Part shown: piece by piece, positions 11,115-23,796 of the stretch | Layout: each line of letters begins with the position of its first letter | Numbering within the stretch: position 1 is the stretch's first letter | NCBI GenBank assembly: GCA_002778195.1 | Contig: PCDI01000003.1 | Coordinates: forward strand, 2,253,913 to 2,317,912 | DNA from: Raffaelea ambrosiae | Taxonomy: Eukaryota > Ascomycota > Sordariomycetes > Ophiostomatales > Ophiostomataceae | Direction: 5' to 3' | Length of the DNA: 64,000 nucleotides | Program-made: the position numbers and the translations under genes | The notes under the pieces: generated by a model | Told to the model about the DNA's origin: nothing | The model's input: only the letters and a program-made list of their open reading frames with translations | The model's database searches: none

Positions 11115-12423
11115 GATGAAGATATAAAGATGTCTTGAAGACGAGAAGAGTGTGGAGAATGGTGTGTGGGTGAGAGTCGTTGGAGATGATGAAGAAGCAA
11201 CGGGAATGGACGGGATCTGTGAGAGAATCAACTTGAGAGGCGCGGCGGGGAAGCGGCCGTCTTTAAATGCGGAATGGGTGGCAGCGCGGCTGATGCGGGA
11301 CGAGACAGATCAGTGACTGATTCGGACTGATTGGGACAGGCAGGGACCCACAATTACCCCCAAATGGGCAGCAGGTTAGCAGGAGCCAATCAGAAGACGC
11401 AACAAATAAACAAGCACGAGCGCAGCGTTGGGATTATTGTGGTGGGCCCCGCAGCGGCGTGTTTGGAGGGCTGCAGGACAGGGAAACGAAACAGGCAAAA
11501 AAAGGGACCATGTCGGCAGGCAGCAGACGCACAAAGAGACATGGTGAGAGGTAGAGAACTCTGGCAACAGCCGCGGAGGGAGGAGCCACGTACTATCCGA
11601 GTGTCGCTGCCGTTTGCGGCTGGCCTGTCTACTATTTACTCGTACAGTCTACCCATTTTCACATTGAGCTTACCTGCCCTTCATAGTCCTGGCGAATGCT
11701 TCCTTGTGACTTTGCGCCCGCCCTTTGCCTGCCACCTGACCTGACGCTGGCTGCCCTCTGCTGCCTGACATACCCGTAATCAGCCAGACCGACACGTGCA
11801 CTTGCGTCCTGGTTTGCTTCCTGGTCCGTGCACGCTGCCTTGGCCACCAGCCAATCAAAAAATAGCACCATTTCTAGAAGCGCCCTGAAAAAATGCACAG
11901 CCAGATCTGAATAATCTGCGGTGGTTCCCTTTTTCGCGCTTTGCTGTTATTTTTTCGCAATACACCGTAATTTTTAATCGGGTTATCTCCGCACCCGTCA
12001 GAAATGTACGGTCGCGCCACCCTGCACCAGACCCACCCGCGACCGCTATCCTGTAGGGGGGCCCGTTTGGCACTTATCCCAAAGTGGAAACCTAGAGCCC
12101 GCAAAAAATAAAAAATACGCATACAGGCCCCGAAAAAGCGAGTCAGAAAAAAAAACAACAAAGCGCAGACGCGGAAAAAAGCAGGCCAGCCCCCCCAAGC
12201 CCCCCCAGATGCCCCCCTTGCCTGGCACTAGCATGTCCCTCGCAGCCTAATCAGCCCGCAACGTGACCGCCCCCTCTGCCGCCTACTTAAACCTTTGCCC
12301 GCCCACCCCACTGGACCGATTTCTCTCTCTTACAACATTGTCACTCAACCACCAATCATCACCAACCTTCTATCCTTTTCATCACCATCATCACCACCTT
12401 TCATCAGAAAGACATCAGAAACA
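11115..12423. promoter_or_regulatory. Bidirectional H4/H3 promoter region
   Basis: The region separates the H4 and H3 start codons. CCAAT-type sequences occur at 11,386-11,390, 11,851-11,855 and 12,352-12,356. TATA-like elements sit at similar distances from both starts: TTTAAAT at 11,262-11,268 (about 150 nt upstream of H4) and ACTTAAAC at 12,285-12,292 (about 135 nt upstream of H3). No gene was recognised inside. The regulatory roles are inferred from position and motif only. Confidence 0.55.
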
Positions 12424-12962
12424 ATGGCTCGCACCAAGCAGACCGCCCGCAAGTCCACCGGTGGCAAGGCCCCCCGCAAGCAGCTCGCCTCCAAGGCTGC
12501 CCGCAAGAGCGCACCGTCCACCGGCGGTGTCAAGAAGCCTCATCGGTACAAGCCTGGTACCGTCGCTCTCCGTGAGATCCGTCGCTACCAGAAGTCGACC
12601 GAGCTCCTGATCCGCAAGCTGCCCTTCCAGCGTCTGGTAAGCTGCCTTCTCTCTGCCACAACACGCGTCGCCTCCGCGCCATATACTAACCAGCACAGGT
12701 TCGTGAGATTGCCCAGGACTTCAAGTCCGACCTGCGCTTCCAGTCGTCGGCCATCGGTGCCCTCCAGGAGTCGGTCGAGTCCTACCTCGTCTCCCTCTTC
12801 GAGGACACCAACCTGTGCGCCATCCACGCCAAGCGTGTCACCATCCAGTCGGTAAGTCTCCTGCAGCACAAGCACACCCCTCCCAGCAACACGAATAGCC
12901 ACTAACAACCACCGCAGAAGGACATCCAGCTGGCCCGCCGCCTCCGTGGTGAGCGCAACTAA
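12424..12962 (+). CDS. H3: Histone H3
   Basis: This is a core nucleosome histone of 136 residues. The coding sequence is join(12424..12636, 12699..12851, 12918..12962), with all introns in phase 0 (gtaagc...cag, gtaagt...cag). The product begins MARTKQTARKSTGGKAPRKQ, with K4, K9, K14, K27 and K36 all present. It continues through REIAQDFKSD and FEDTNLCAIHAKRV to RRLRGERN, a full-length canonical H3. The start lies in ACAATGG. CACATACTAACC-type branch sequence precedes the first acceptor. The gene is paired divergently with H4. H3K9 methylation marks RIP heterochromatin in related fungi, and such a block lies 4 kb to the left. Confidence 0.98.
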
Positions 12963-13529
12963 GCAGCTTGCTTGCACAGGTGGCTGATAAGGGGATGGTT
13001 CTTTGGTGACGGTTCACATACGGACAGGGGATAATGTTCTAGGCGTTATGATTGCGTTGGTTTATATTCGGGTTTATCGAAGGCTGTACACTATGCAGAC
13101 ATGCAGCACGGGTAGCTGCAACCAGTTTATTGATTCATGACACGAACTCATTTGAGGACCAAGTGCCTGCGCAATGACTACTCGTATTTGCTTTGACTTG
13201 ATATCTCGATGCATATTCTACCATGCCTTGTCTGGACGTGAGAGGAACGCGATGCAAGTGGGCGTCGCGTCGCGTCTTGAATGTCCACACACCGGCGTGT
13301 GAATTGCGGGCCGTGGGCGTGTTCGTGATGCCATCTATTGTGGATAGCGCGTCGCGATGATCCATATGTAAGACACTCTGTAAACAGGGGGGCCGGTTGG
13401 GGGGAAGAGAATGCAGTCCCGCAGTTTCGCAACCGTATTTTGCTGTGTTTTGCTACCGCGCACACTGCCAGACTCGCTGAGCTGGTCTACTGCGAACGTA
13501 TCCCGTATGTTACATGCAGAAGCAACCTT
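12963..13529. other. H3 and GST-kappa convergent 3' region
   Basis: The region between the convergent stops of H3 and the GST-like gene probably holds both 3' untranslated regions. No supported gene or RNA was seen. Confidence 0.5.
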
Positions 13530-14620
13530 CTAGAGAAGCGACCGCCAGCCTCCTTGCTGAGGCTTCTCCAGACCCAGGAACTGGATTACCTGGCCCAGGT
13601 GGTCCACGCCCCAGAAGCTCTCCGTTTCTCCGGCTGTGTTTGTGCATCTGAGCCACGGCAGGCCAAAGGCCCCATGAGCAAACAGCTCGTCGGTGTTTTC
13701 GGCCAAGAGTCGCTTGCCTTCGGTGCCTGCCTTGTCCATGACTGGAGGGTAGTGTTAGTAGAGAGAGAAGAGAGAAGAAAAGAGAAACAACATCAAGCCG
13801 TGATGCCTCCGCGCTCTTCCCTGCTCTTCCCATGTTCTCTCCTCCAGACACACTCGCAGAGCCACCCCCCCCAGCGCTTACCGTAGCCCGCCTCTTCCTT
13901 GCCGAGCACGCTCTCCAGTGCCTCGTGCACCACCTCGGACTTCTGCACCTGCTGGTGGTGCACCCACAGCATATCATACAGGAGATCGGTGGCGCGGATG
14001 AACCGGTCCTGCCCGTTTGCGCCGTCCAGCTGCTCGATCACACAGAGCGCTCGCATCGCCGCGAGCGTCAGTGGCGGGAATCCAGGCGGGTTTTCATTCT
14101 TCATGGGAATGTTGAACACCCGCGCCCAGCGCTGCCGTTCGGTCACAATCCACTTGTCCTTGTCTGTATTTTGTGGCGAGTCAGCATGTGTTGGTCTCCC
14201 CGATGACCCTGCAGGGGACCCTCGCCGAATCTGTCCTGTCCTTGGGGGCTTTCTTGCCCTCGCCTCCTCTTCTTCTGCTAACTGACTCTTGACAAAAATG
14301 GGCGCCGTGTTGCCGCACTGGTGGGAATCGTCAGCCAGCAGGCCACGCAGAGCCAAAACAGACGGCAAACTGTGGCCGAGCCTACCGTCTTCATCAGCCC
14401 GCCCAGAAAAACAGGCGTATACCGTATGTCGCACCCCTTGAACAAGTCGTCATTCTGTCGCCCCCCTCGTGTCAGCCATGCGCAGACTTGGGATTTGTGG
14501 CCTTCCTTTCGCCAGAGCCACATGACTCACCCGCAGGATGTAGTACGCCTCGTATGCAAACGGGCTGACTATGTCTACGTAGAACTGAATCTTCGGCCGC
14601 ACGGTCATGGTGGAGGACAT
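13530..14620 (-). CDS. Kappa-class glutathione S-transferase / DsbA-like oxidoreductase
   Basis: The coding sequence is complement(13530..13741, 13882..14163, 14287..14317, 14386..14454, 14531..14620), giving 227 residues, the normal length for GST kappa / 2-hydroxychromene-2-carboxylate isomerase relatives. Exon 1 carries IQFYVDIVSPFAY with the catalytic-type Ser19 of the kappa family. Exon 2 gives the conserved YTPVFLGGLMK. Exon 4 supplies NKDKW after a splice inside the Asn codon, then a helical DsbA insert. The last exon gives GAFGLPW and FWGVDHLGQV, typical of the C-terminal thioredoxin-fold part. Family members conjugate glutathione in mitochondria or peroxisomes; the substrate here is unknown. 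The start is the first ATG of the conserved frame. Exon 3 is only 31 nt. The exon 4-5 junction is chosen by frame and homology. Confidence 0.9.
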
Positions 14621-15347
14621 TGCCTTTTGGCTTCTCGAGGAATGCTGCGAAAGAATGCTCCCCGTGCGTGTGTGTGTGCGTGTGTGTGTGCGTAGGCGTT
14701 CGTCTGCAGGATTTGGGGGACATCACCGAGTGGACATGGCGACAAGCCCCGACAGTGCTGCGGCTCGTCTCCCTTCTCTCCCCATGCGGGGTTGGCGGCC
14801 GGGAGCCTGCGTCCCGAGGTTGGGCAGATCAGACAACACGGCCACATGGATGGAGACACCCTCTGGCACGACGGATGTGGCAATTTGGGGCGGAGACAAG
14901 GTCGGGCATGGCCAAAAGGGCAGGCAGGCGCAGTTCTGCACAGAGGCACAAGGGAGCAACCACACCGAGAGACAAGACTGACACCAAAGAAACAACAACC
15001 AGTGATAGATCAAATAGCAACAACTAACTAGTCACTATCTATGCAAAAACAGTACAAACAGCACCACAACACGGTAAATACTTTGCAAAATACATCGTTG
15101 ACATGCCCAAACAGACTCCTTTCTTTTTCTGCACGCCGATCGCCGCTCGAGTATAGATCCGACTAAAATCAAGAAAGCGTAGTCTGTAACAATTCCGTTG
15201 TTTGCATCAATCAAAAATTTCTCTAAAAGGCCCCCAGATCTAGTCGGCTGTCGCATCGGACCTTCTTTTCCCGACATCAACCTCGGGCGACTCCGCCTGC
15301 AGCGTCCGCGCAACGCCTGCCTCTCGTCTCTGCACCCCGCCCCCCTC
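14621..15347. other. GST promoter and RPA190 3' region with GT microsatellite
   Basis: The region lies upstream of the GST-like gene and downstream of RPA190. A GT-rich microsatellite (GTGTGTGTGCGTGTGTGTGTGCG-like) lies at about 14,664-14,694. TAACTAGTCACTA at 15,025-15,037 recurs at 27,252-27,264. No gene is supported. Confidence 0.5.
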
Positions 15348-18300
15348 TTACATCCCCTGCAGCGGGTCATAGTGTGCCGTGGGCACCCGCGTCAGTACGT
15401 CAAATGCACCCGTGCCCGTCTTGCCCAGCTGGCCCATCACAATCCGGCTGCTCGGCGTCACGAGCCCGTCCCAATCTCCGTCCTCCAGCGCGTCCTTCAG
15501 CACTCCGAGCGTCGTCTCAAAGCTCATCTTCGTGAACGGGCTCACATTGCCCTTCAGTCCGTACCGGTTGAACGGCGTGAACCCGCCGCCACGCGTCATG
15601 TAGTCGCCGATCAGATTCAGGTGCCGGTTGTCCACACCGATGCCGTGCGACTCGAACACGGCGCTCAGCTCGCGGATGATCGTGTTGCGCCCGGCCTCCA
15701 CTCCGTACATCTCCAGCACCGACACAATGTCGTTGGTCACCAGCCGGTCCGTGTCCACGTGGTCGCCAAACTGCTGCATCGCCCGCACGTTGGTTCCCAC
15801 CGTGTGAATCACCGCCTGGTCCACCATCCCGCCCGTCTCGCTGTCCTTGACCTTCTCGTTCGCCACAAACGTGCACGCTCCCACCCCCGGGATTTGCCGC
15901 ACGACTGACTTGCGCACCGCGTCCTCCACCACGCTCAGCATCAGAATTTTGGGCGTCTCCGCCGCCAGCTCCAGCGTGAACTCGCACCACTCGCCCGACT
16001 TTTCGTCCACCCGGAAACGCGAGATGTCCGCGTACGCGTTCTTCACCCGTGTCTCCCGTGCCCGCGTCTTGGCCGCCTGCCGCGCCTTGGCCGACTGCAC
16101 GCCGTCCACGCGGTCTGCGCCCGCGTCGCTGTCGTCGCTGTCGTCGCTGCTGTCGTTGGCCGAGTTCTCTGCCGTCTCCGGCGGGCTGCCCGAATAGCCT
16201 TCGTCGTCCGGCAGCTCAGCTTCGGACGCCGCCTCGTGGTCCATCTGCGTCTGGATCGCGTCGTCGTCGTCGTCGTTGGGCCCATACGACACGGCCTCGT
16301 TGCGGTTCGCCCTCTTCTTTGCACTGGTTGCGTCGCCGTCGCCGTCTTCGTCGTCGCTGTCGTCGTCGTCCCCTGCTGCACCACCACCCTCGCCACTGGC
16401 GCCAGCCTCCGCCGCCTCCACGACTCCGGCCGCCGTGCCCACGTCGGGAAGCGCACTGTTGTTGGCTGCCTTCTCCAGCTGCTTGACCGCCCTGGCCAGC
16501 AATTTGTGGAGCATGGGCATCAGCTTCTTCTCGAGCGCATTGAGCACGTCGCCCTTCTTGACCGCGTAGAAGCTGGTGTACTCTGACGACGGGAAGAGCT
16601 GCAGCCGCACATCAAAGATCTTGGCATAGTTGTGGCCGACTCCCTTGCCCAGCCGCTCCTTGACCGTGATCTTGTCCAGCACGTGTGACAGCGGCAGCAC
16701 GCTGATTGACTTGGCAAACTGCTCCGCCTCCTCATGTGTCACCCCCGGAGCCATCACCAGCGTCATGGATGGTGTCGAGATGTTGGCGCTGGCCGTCATC
16801 AAGATTTCTCGCAGTCGCGGGATACCCAGCGTCACGTTCTTTGCCGAATGGCCAGCCAGATGGAAGGTGTTGAGCGTCATCTGCGTCGAAGGTTCGCCCA
16901 CCGACTGGCCCGCCACAATGCCCACTGCCTCGCCAGGCTCCACCTGCGACCGCAGGTATTTGGCAGCAAAGATCCGCTCCACCGTCTTCTTCGCGTACGC
17001 AGGGTCTCTCGACATGTTCATAGCCGCCGTCTTCTCTTTCTTGGGCTCTTTTTCCTTGATGAGCCGGTCCTTGTTCTCCTGCACGTACGATGCCATTTTC
17101 CGGTAAAACTTCTCCGACGTGGCAAATGCGTATTGCGCAGGGTTGACCAGCTCGCTGACCGGGACTTCAGAAAAGCTCCGGTTTGCGTCCGCTTTCCTGA
17201 TGCTGCGCTTCATCTGCTTCACAAAGTCGTCCTTGTTGTTGAAGAGCGATGCTGTCCGCGGATCCGACAGCTGCACGTGCGACATCTCCGAGTCCAGGTT
17301 GTGCAGCAGGAACGTGAAGTCGGTCAGGTACTTGAGCTTGGTCACGTCCAGGCCATCCTCGCCGTACAGGAACTGCACCAGCGAGCCGTCAGAATCACGC
17401 ACCGACGAGTCGTACGCAACTTCCAGGCCCTCCATGCCCTTGATCAGACATCTCTGGAGATACCCAGAGCGCGACGTCTTGACAGCCGTGTCGATGAGGC
17501 CCTCGCGACCGGCCATGTGATGGAAGTAATACTCCTGCGGACGGATGCCCGTCAGGAAACGGTTCACCACGTAGCCGCCCGCCCGCAAGCTGGTGTCGTA
17601 CTCCGGGAAGCACGGCAGCGACTTGCCGCTGACCATCAGGGGCACACGACGACCCTCGAGAACCTGCTGGCCCAAGTTGCACGAAATCAGGTTCGCGTTC
17701 ACGTTGCCTCCCTTGGCGCCAGACGTCGTCATCAGCTGCATGTGGTTGTGCGGGAATTGCTTCTCCAGGCCGACCGGCAGGCACGCCTTGGTCACATTGG
17801 TCGACACCTCGCCACCGGCCTTGTTCATCAACGCATCCAATCCTTCCTGTTTGCTGTCGTCGCGCATGACATCCTCCAGCCGTCGGAGAAGCTCGGGATC
17901 CTTGGATGTCGGGTGGTGATCCTGGAGACTGACGTATTCTGCCGCAACTCCCAGACCCGACGTCAGGGCTCCCTGCAGTTCCTTTTTGCGCTTCTCTTCG
18001 CCTTCTGGCGTGAGCCGCAGGTCATCCATGCCACATGTGAAAGCGCGCATGTTGAGCAGCTTTGTCAGAAGCCGGCCCAAGCAGCTGAGGACCTTCCCTG
18101 CTATGGCAGGCCCGTAGATCTCGTGGATGGAGTGGATGAAGCCACCCGAGCTTGGGCCGAGGTGGGCTTTGTCGAGAATGCCTGAAACCAGCACACCGTC
18201 CCGGAAATTGACCGTGCCCTCCTCGGCGTGGGCAGCGCCCCATCGGCTGCCAGACACCTGGCAGTCACCGCTCATCCACAGATGGCCTCGGTTGGGAGGC

Positions 18301-20613
18301 TTGACGTTCTTCAGGATGGTGGTGATCACCTGCTTGCCCGTCCATCGCCTCACGGGTTTCAAGACGGCCGGCTCCTCCAGCTGGATGCGCTCGCCAAAGA
18401 TGTGGCCGCTCTCTGGCCGCAGCGCACTGTAGATGAGCTCCTGGTAGGCGCCCCGGTCAAAAAAGGAGTCCTTGCTGCAGAGCCCGACCGATATCGAGAT
18501 GTGGTCCTGGATAAGACCACGCAGTGGCTTGCCCTGTGTTCCAGACAGGTACTGGTGGTCGGTGTCCGCCAGCTGCAGAGCCTCCACCCGGGCGATTTCG
18601 TTTTGCGGAAAGTGCATGTTCATCTCGTCACCGTCAAAGTCGGCATTGTACGTGTTGCAATTAGCGTAGTGCATGCGAATTGTCTTCTCTCCCGGCAACA
18701 CACGCACCCTGTGGCCCATGATGGAGGGCTTGTGGAGGGTGGGCTGGCGGTTCATGAGCACCACGTCGCCGTTGCTGAGGTGCCGGTAGACTTTCTTTCC
18801 CCGCAGGCCACTGAAACTGCTGTTGCTTGTCGGCGCCAGCAGCTGGTTTGCCAGCGCCATTCGGTCCTCCAGCGACTTTCCGCGCAGGTTGACGACCTGG
18901 CCGTTCTCGTTCTCAATGGCTGAAGCGCCAGGCCAGGTCTCGGGGCCGTTGATCACGGCCTGCTGCAAGACCTTGAAGTTGTGGCTTGTCACGGGCTCCG
19001 GGTAGGTGAGCTTGCGGGCAAACACAGGCGGAACGCCGATCTCGTTTGTCTCGATATTGGGGTCGGGCGAGATCACGCTGCGGGCGGCAAAGTTGACGCG
19101 CTTGCCCATCATGTTCTTCCGGAAGAGGCCCTCCTTCTTCTCGAGCTTCTGCTTGATGCCCTCCTCCAACCGCTTTGCGTTCTGGCCCGTAACCGGATTC
19201 TTATTGCGATCGATAAGGGAGTTGACGCTGTTCTGCAGGTCTGCCCACGCCTCGTGCAGAGCGATGATGTCTCTCGGCTGGCGGCCCGTCTCGCTGGCTG
19301 CCTTGGGAATCTCGCTGTGGATGTCTGTCACCTTGGCGCACGCCGACAGGATTGACTTGTACAGCGAGTTCTGCTGGGCTTCAGTGACCTCGGCATCGCC
19401 CATTCGAGCTTCTGGCCGGTACTTGTTCGGCGGCACGAGGACGGCCTGGATGAAGAACATGTCTGGCGACGCCCGGTAGTCTTTGCCCCGGGGCCGCGAG
19501 CTGTAGACGAGCCGGAGGAGGTCCTGCTCGTTCTGGAAAAGCAACTGCAGCCGGCCGAGGACTTCGCCCGCGTTGATGTAGCGCTGATGGGAGGGCTGGG
19601 TTGACTGGGCGGTCTTCGTTGTGGTCCGGGGCAGCAGATTGCCGTTTTCGTCGAGCTCGTCAGCAGCCCCCGCTTCCTCGTCGCCAGCCGAATCAAGATC
19701 AATGTCGGCAATGCCCTCGTCGGACACCGTGTCGGCCTCGGCCGCCCTGTTCTTCTGTCGCAGAGTCAAAGCATCGCGCGACCTGAAGCGGGCCGCGGCC
19801 ATCTTGGCCTGCTCCTTGGGGTTCAGAGCTTTCTCGAATATTCTGACAAAGCGATCTTTCCGGTAGCCCGGCGAGATTCCCTTGCAGCGCTTGCAGTCCC
19901 GTCCAACGACAATGTCCTTCAGGAACTGCTGGATCAACTCCCGGCGCATCTCGGAGGCGCCTTCGTGCTTGCCCTTCCGAATTTCACCTGCCGAGGCCCT
20001 GTGGTTCTGCAGCACCCGGCGGACATAACCGTTTCTTGCCCTCGCGATCTGCTCCCCGGCGGTGTTGCTGTCGTCTTCGGCCTCGTCGACCATCTGCGGA
20101 ACACCTGAGATTGCCATGCTGCCGAAGTCCTCTCCGATGGCGTCGATATTTGCCGCCTCTGCGAGCAGGCCGTATTGAAGAAGCCGGAGCTTGCAGGTGT
20201 ATCGATTGAGCTCCAACGGCGCCATTCGAAAGTGGTGGCAGTACCGGCACTCGGCACGGAGAAGCCGAAGAACTTGGTCCATGAACACGGGGTGGTAGAC
20301 GGGTACGGGGAGGTCGATGTGGCCGGTGTGGCCCGGGCACAAAGACTGGCCTAGGTTGCAAGTCGAGCATCTGTCGTGGGCATCGGTGGTCAGCAACGGC
20401 TTCTTCTGCCACGAGTCGCGTTAAAACTTACGGAGAAGAGCCCCATGCTCCGAGAGCTGGGTCATAGAGACCTCCCGGTGTCGGGTTGAGAAAACTGTCA
20501 AAGGTGTTTTCATTTTCGATTCGTCGAACAGAGGCTGCTCGAATTTCGTCAGTCGAGAGGAAGGTGAATTCTACGCTCTCCACAGCCGAGGCCACGGGTT
20601 GCGAAATATTCAT
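15348..20613 (-). CDS. RPA190: DNA-directed RNA polymerase I largest subunit (A190)
   Basis: This catalytic subunit of Pol I makes the large rRNA precursor in the nucleolus. The coding sequence is complement(15348..20370, 20432..20613), 1,734 residues. Exon 1 ends in PGGLYDPALGAWGSS. A 61-nt intron (gtaagt...GCTGACC...cag) joins in frame to CSTCNLGQSLCPGHTGH, the clamp zinc site. The Mg-binding loop NADFDGDEMN is near residue 640, and the bridge-helix region TTSGAKGGNVNANLIS is near 940. A long acidic insert rich in D/E lies around residues 1,390-1,460, as in other A190 proteins, before the conserved jaw and C-terminal parts (ending HYDPLQGM). An earlier AG in the intron would break the frame, so the later acceptor is used. 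Confidence 0.97.
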
Positions 20614-23600
20614 TTTGTCGCCTCCTTCACCGGGTGTAGTATGCTATGCGTTGGTGGTGCAACTTATCCATGGAAGTGCTTGTTGCTGGGAGATCGTTAA
20701 AGTGAAAATGCAAATGATTTCTTGTAGCTCCATTTCCCTCTCGAACTTTTTTTTTTTTTTGCGCTTACATTTTCGGGTGGGGCCGCTCTGGTACAAAAAT
20801 TTTGGCGGCATTTTGCGGCAGAATACACACGTGAGCCTCCTTGCCGATAAGATAACTACGAGCTTTAATCATCTTCTTACTGTTGGTTTTGGGGCGGAGG
20901 GGTTTGCCCTTTTGCCTCCTACGCGGCCGAACTGCCGTGTTGCCGAATTGTTGGCTGCCAAAACAGCTTCCTCGTGTACACGACCCATAAGGATTTTCTG
21001 ACGCTTGTTGCCGGCTATTTAGCTTTGGCACGACCTGTCCACTGCATGCGCTCCTTGTTGGTTCTTGCTTTGTTTGCTCCGACAGCCGGGAAATGAGTTC
21101 TCACCACCTTGGTTATTATTACTACGGATCCTGGTTAAGGAGTTGCTTGCGGAGACTGGTGCTCGAGAGTTCCTTCTACTTGCAGTTCAAACTTGACAGT
21201 ATGCGGCCTACCGTTTAGAGTTCCTCTCTGGCGTGGTACCCACTCTCGGAGAAAATCTGGTTGTATAATATCCAAAGGTGATCGCGATCATGGGGATTGC
21301 ATTTTCCAGGCCTATAGTTAAGTAATGCGTGGACAATCCAATTTTTCCCCCCCAAACGACCAAAGCCGTGAACATAGCCCGCCCAAGTGGCGTCAACAAC
21401 ACGCACAGATGTCCAATGCTGTCCAAGGTCGTCGGCTTGTGCTGCAGGTTTGACATCCAAGGGCCGATATCCAATCTATTCGGTTGCATCCCGTGATGGG
21501 GACCAACCTACAGACTTGCAGTGCCAGTCGAGCATCCCCGAAGCCTTTATCCGAGTACTGTTGGCAGTTGGGGCATGCCAGACACGGCAGGTGTCCTTGG
21601 GGTTAATCAAGTGTGATTCGGCGGCATGACCTGCTGGCCTAGTTTTCAGAGTGGCTGTACACGAAGCGATTGGCTGTAGATGGAGACACCCAGCGAATGG
21701 CGATCTTGGTGATTCAGCCAGCACAGACAGCACAAGAGCTAGTCGAGGCTGTGCTTGTTGCAATTTATCCTCGGATGCCGGGACCGGAATCCAATGGGCA
21801 GACGCGGATCCATGTATGGATGCGATGCTTGCATATTACGAGACAGCAGGTAGACCGATGCCCAAGGCGGGAACTCGCGAATGGACGCGCTAGGTGGACG
21901 ATTGGCGATCAGAATCAGTTCGCTCTGCCAAACCGCTTGCGGGTTTCGTGGGCCGCGGGTTTCTTCTTGCCTGAATTATTCGCCCAGGGAACGAGAGATT
22001 GTAGAGGTGTGGAAAAGAAACACCGCAGAGCGAAGACACAGAGGCTGGAAAATACCGGGACAGAATGTGGAATTGAGGAGTTTCATAAATGTCTTATGGG
22101 GATTAAACAACTAGGGCAACGCGGAGGCAGGAACAACTAGGCAGCGGGAACCGGCTCACGCTGTCACCACCAACTAGTATGTTTACAAAGTAACTAGATT
22201 TCTAGAGACTGACTCGGCTCCCCTCCTGGGCTCACGGCGGAGGATCGACCAAGGTCATCAAGTGCCGCTACTACAGGGGCGGTGGCCCTCGCGGATTGCA
22301 GCCTTGCATGGTACCTCTTACGAATGGCCCCAGCAGGACTGGTCTCGCCACTATTGCGGATTCCACTGCAAGCGTGATTTTCTCGGGAGCCGTAAGATCC
22401 TGGCCTGTGCAAGAGCTGGCCCCATGGTTCCCACATCGCTGTGCCTGTCACTGCTACGCAGCGAGCTCCTACGGAGAAGTCGTGCACAGTTGGCACATGC
22501 GAGCACGTCGGCCAGTACCATGCATCTTACACTTTGCAGACGAGGATGCACGCCTGGCGGCTGTGTACGGCCTCTTCCTTGTTCCGGACGCTCGGCCGAA
22601 AGAAATGGTCGATGGCCGCATCTTTAGGGTTTGAAACAGCAGTACACGCACGCGCCTTGACACGCTGGCAAGCCTGGGTTTGGCGCCCTCGTGGAGAAGG
22701 GTCTTCTGTCCCGCTCTGTTTGGGACGTGCGCGCCTGTCGTAGACCAACTCAGCAGAGGACGAGGCCAGCGGCAAATGTCAGGGTGAGATTCCGTGTAAG
22801 ATGCTAGTTACTTATTATATCGTATACAAGAGACAATTACGGGTATTTGTCGCGGACGTTGGCACTACGAGTTCTGCTCCACCCAACCCTATCAACTATG
22901 AGTTATGAGTAACTGGCTAGTTCAGAGCCTAGTCAGGCCGTTGCATTCCTCGTTGCTGACATTCATTTACATAGTAGTTATGTTACATGGTAGTTTTGAA
23001 CTACACTGTAGACTAGGCTCTTTGTGTAAAGATCCACGAAACCCAGCGCCGCAAAACCCGCTTAAAACCGCCGTCCCTTTCTGGCACACCACGAGACTGG
23101 CTCCGGGTAGGACCTAGATCTGCGCTTCCCTGTGGCCGGAGCTGACCGCGAACGAGAACGCTCGACAATGGAGTGCAGCGTCTGCAAACGGCGAAATGTG
23201 CCAAGACACACACAGAATGTGCCCACGATGCCCACGCGTTCGCGGGATTGTATCGAAAGTGTCTCGAAATGTGATTTCGAAAAAAAGTGTTCCCGAAAGC
23301 CCTTTCAAGTGCAATCGTGAGTGCATATGCATCTTACTGTCGCCGCAAGTGGTCTTTCACAGACATTTTCGGAGGCTGAGAATACAGCTTGCAACCCGGG
23401 GGCCAGTGTCATGGAGGTACTCGTACGCCCGGGTTGCCAAGACGTCGCACCGCTTAAAGGGCCAGAGACAAAAGGTGATAATAGCCCAGCGACAGTGGAG
23501 AGGAAGAAAGACAAAGGAAATAACAGGTCCCATATAATTGTCCTGGAAAGTAGTATCGTGCTGTGACCGCCAAAGAACTACCAGAAACCCCCGAAAACCC

Positions 23601-23796
23601 AATTCCTTCCCCCCTTAACACCCCCCCCCCCCGAAAAACAAACAAACAAATAAATACTATAGTAAATAAAATAAAAATAACGTGAGACATGCTCGTGTGA
23701 AGGTAGGGTATCATGACTAGGAGGTTCGTTGGAAGCACCCCTGCAAGGTGTCTTCGCGTGTCTTCGTCTTGCAGCTCACCGGGCCGGCTCTTTTGC
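20614..23796. other. Gene-poor intergenic region
   Basis: About 3.2 kb lie between the RPA190 start and the end of the zinc-finger gene. A 15-T run lies at about 20,746-20,760 and a 12-C run at 23,621-23,632. Frames of up to 171 codons (for example 20,486-21,001 and 21,670-22,140) overlap others and show no family motif. CAACTAGTATGT at 22,171-22,182 recurs at 27,241-27,252. No supported gene. Confidence 0.45.

Noticed and set aside
15198..18923. Long plus-strand frames (up to 483 codons) opposite RPA190
   Set aside because: They are antisense shadows of the conserved A190 coding sequence in GC-rich codons.
21670..22140. 156-codon open frame upstream of the zinc-finger gene
   Set aside because: No recognisable motif and another overlapping frame. 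Kept as intergenic, though a lineage-specific gene cannot be excluded.
22296..22634. 112-codon open frame on the plus strand
   Set aside because: Slightly protein-like in its second half, but there is no family match I recognise and competing frames exist on both strands.
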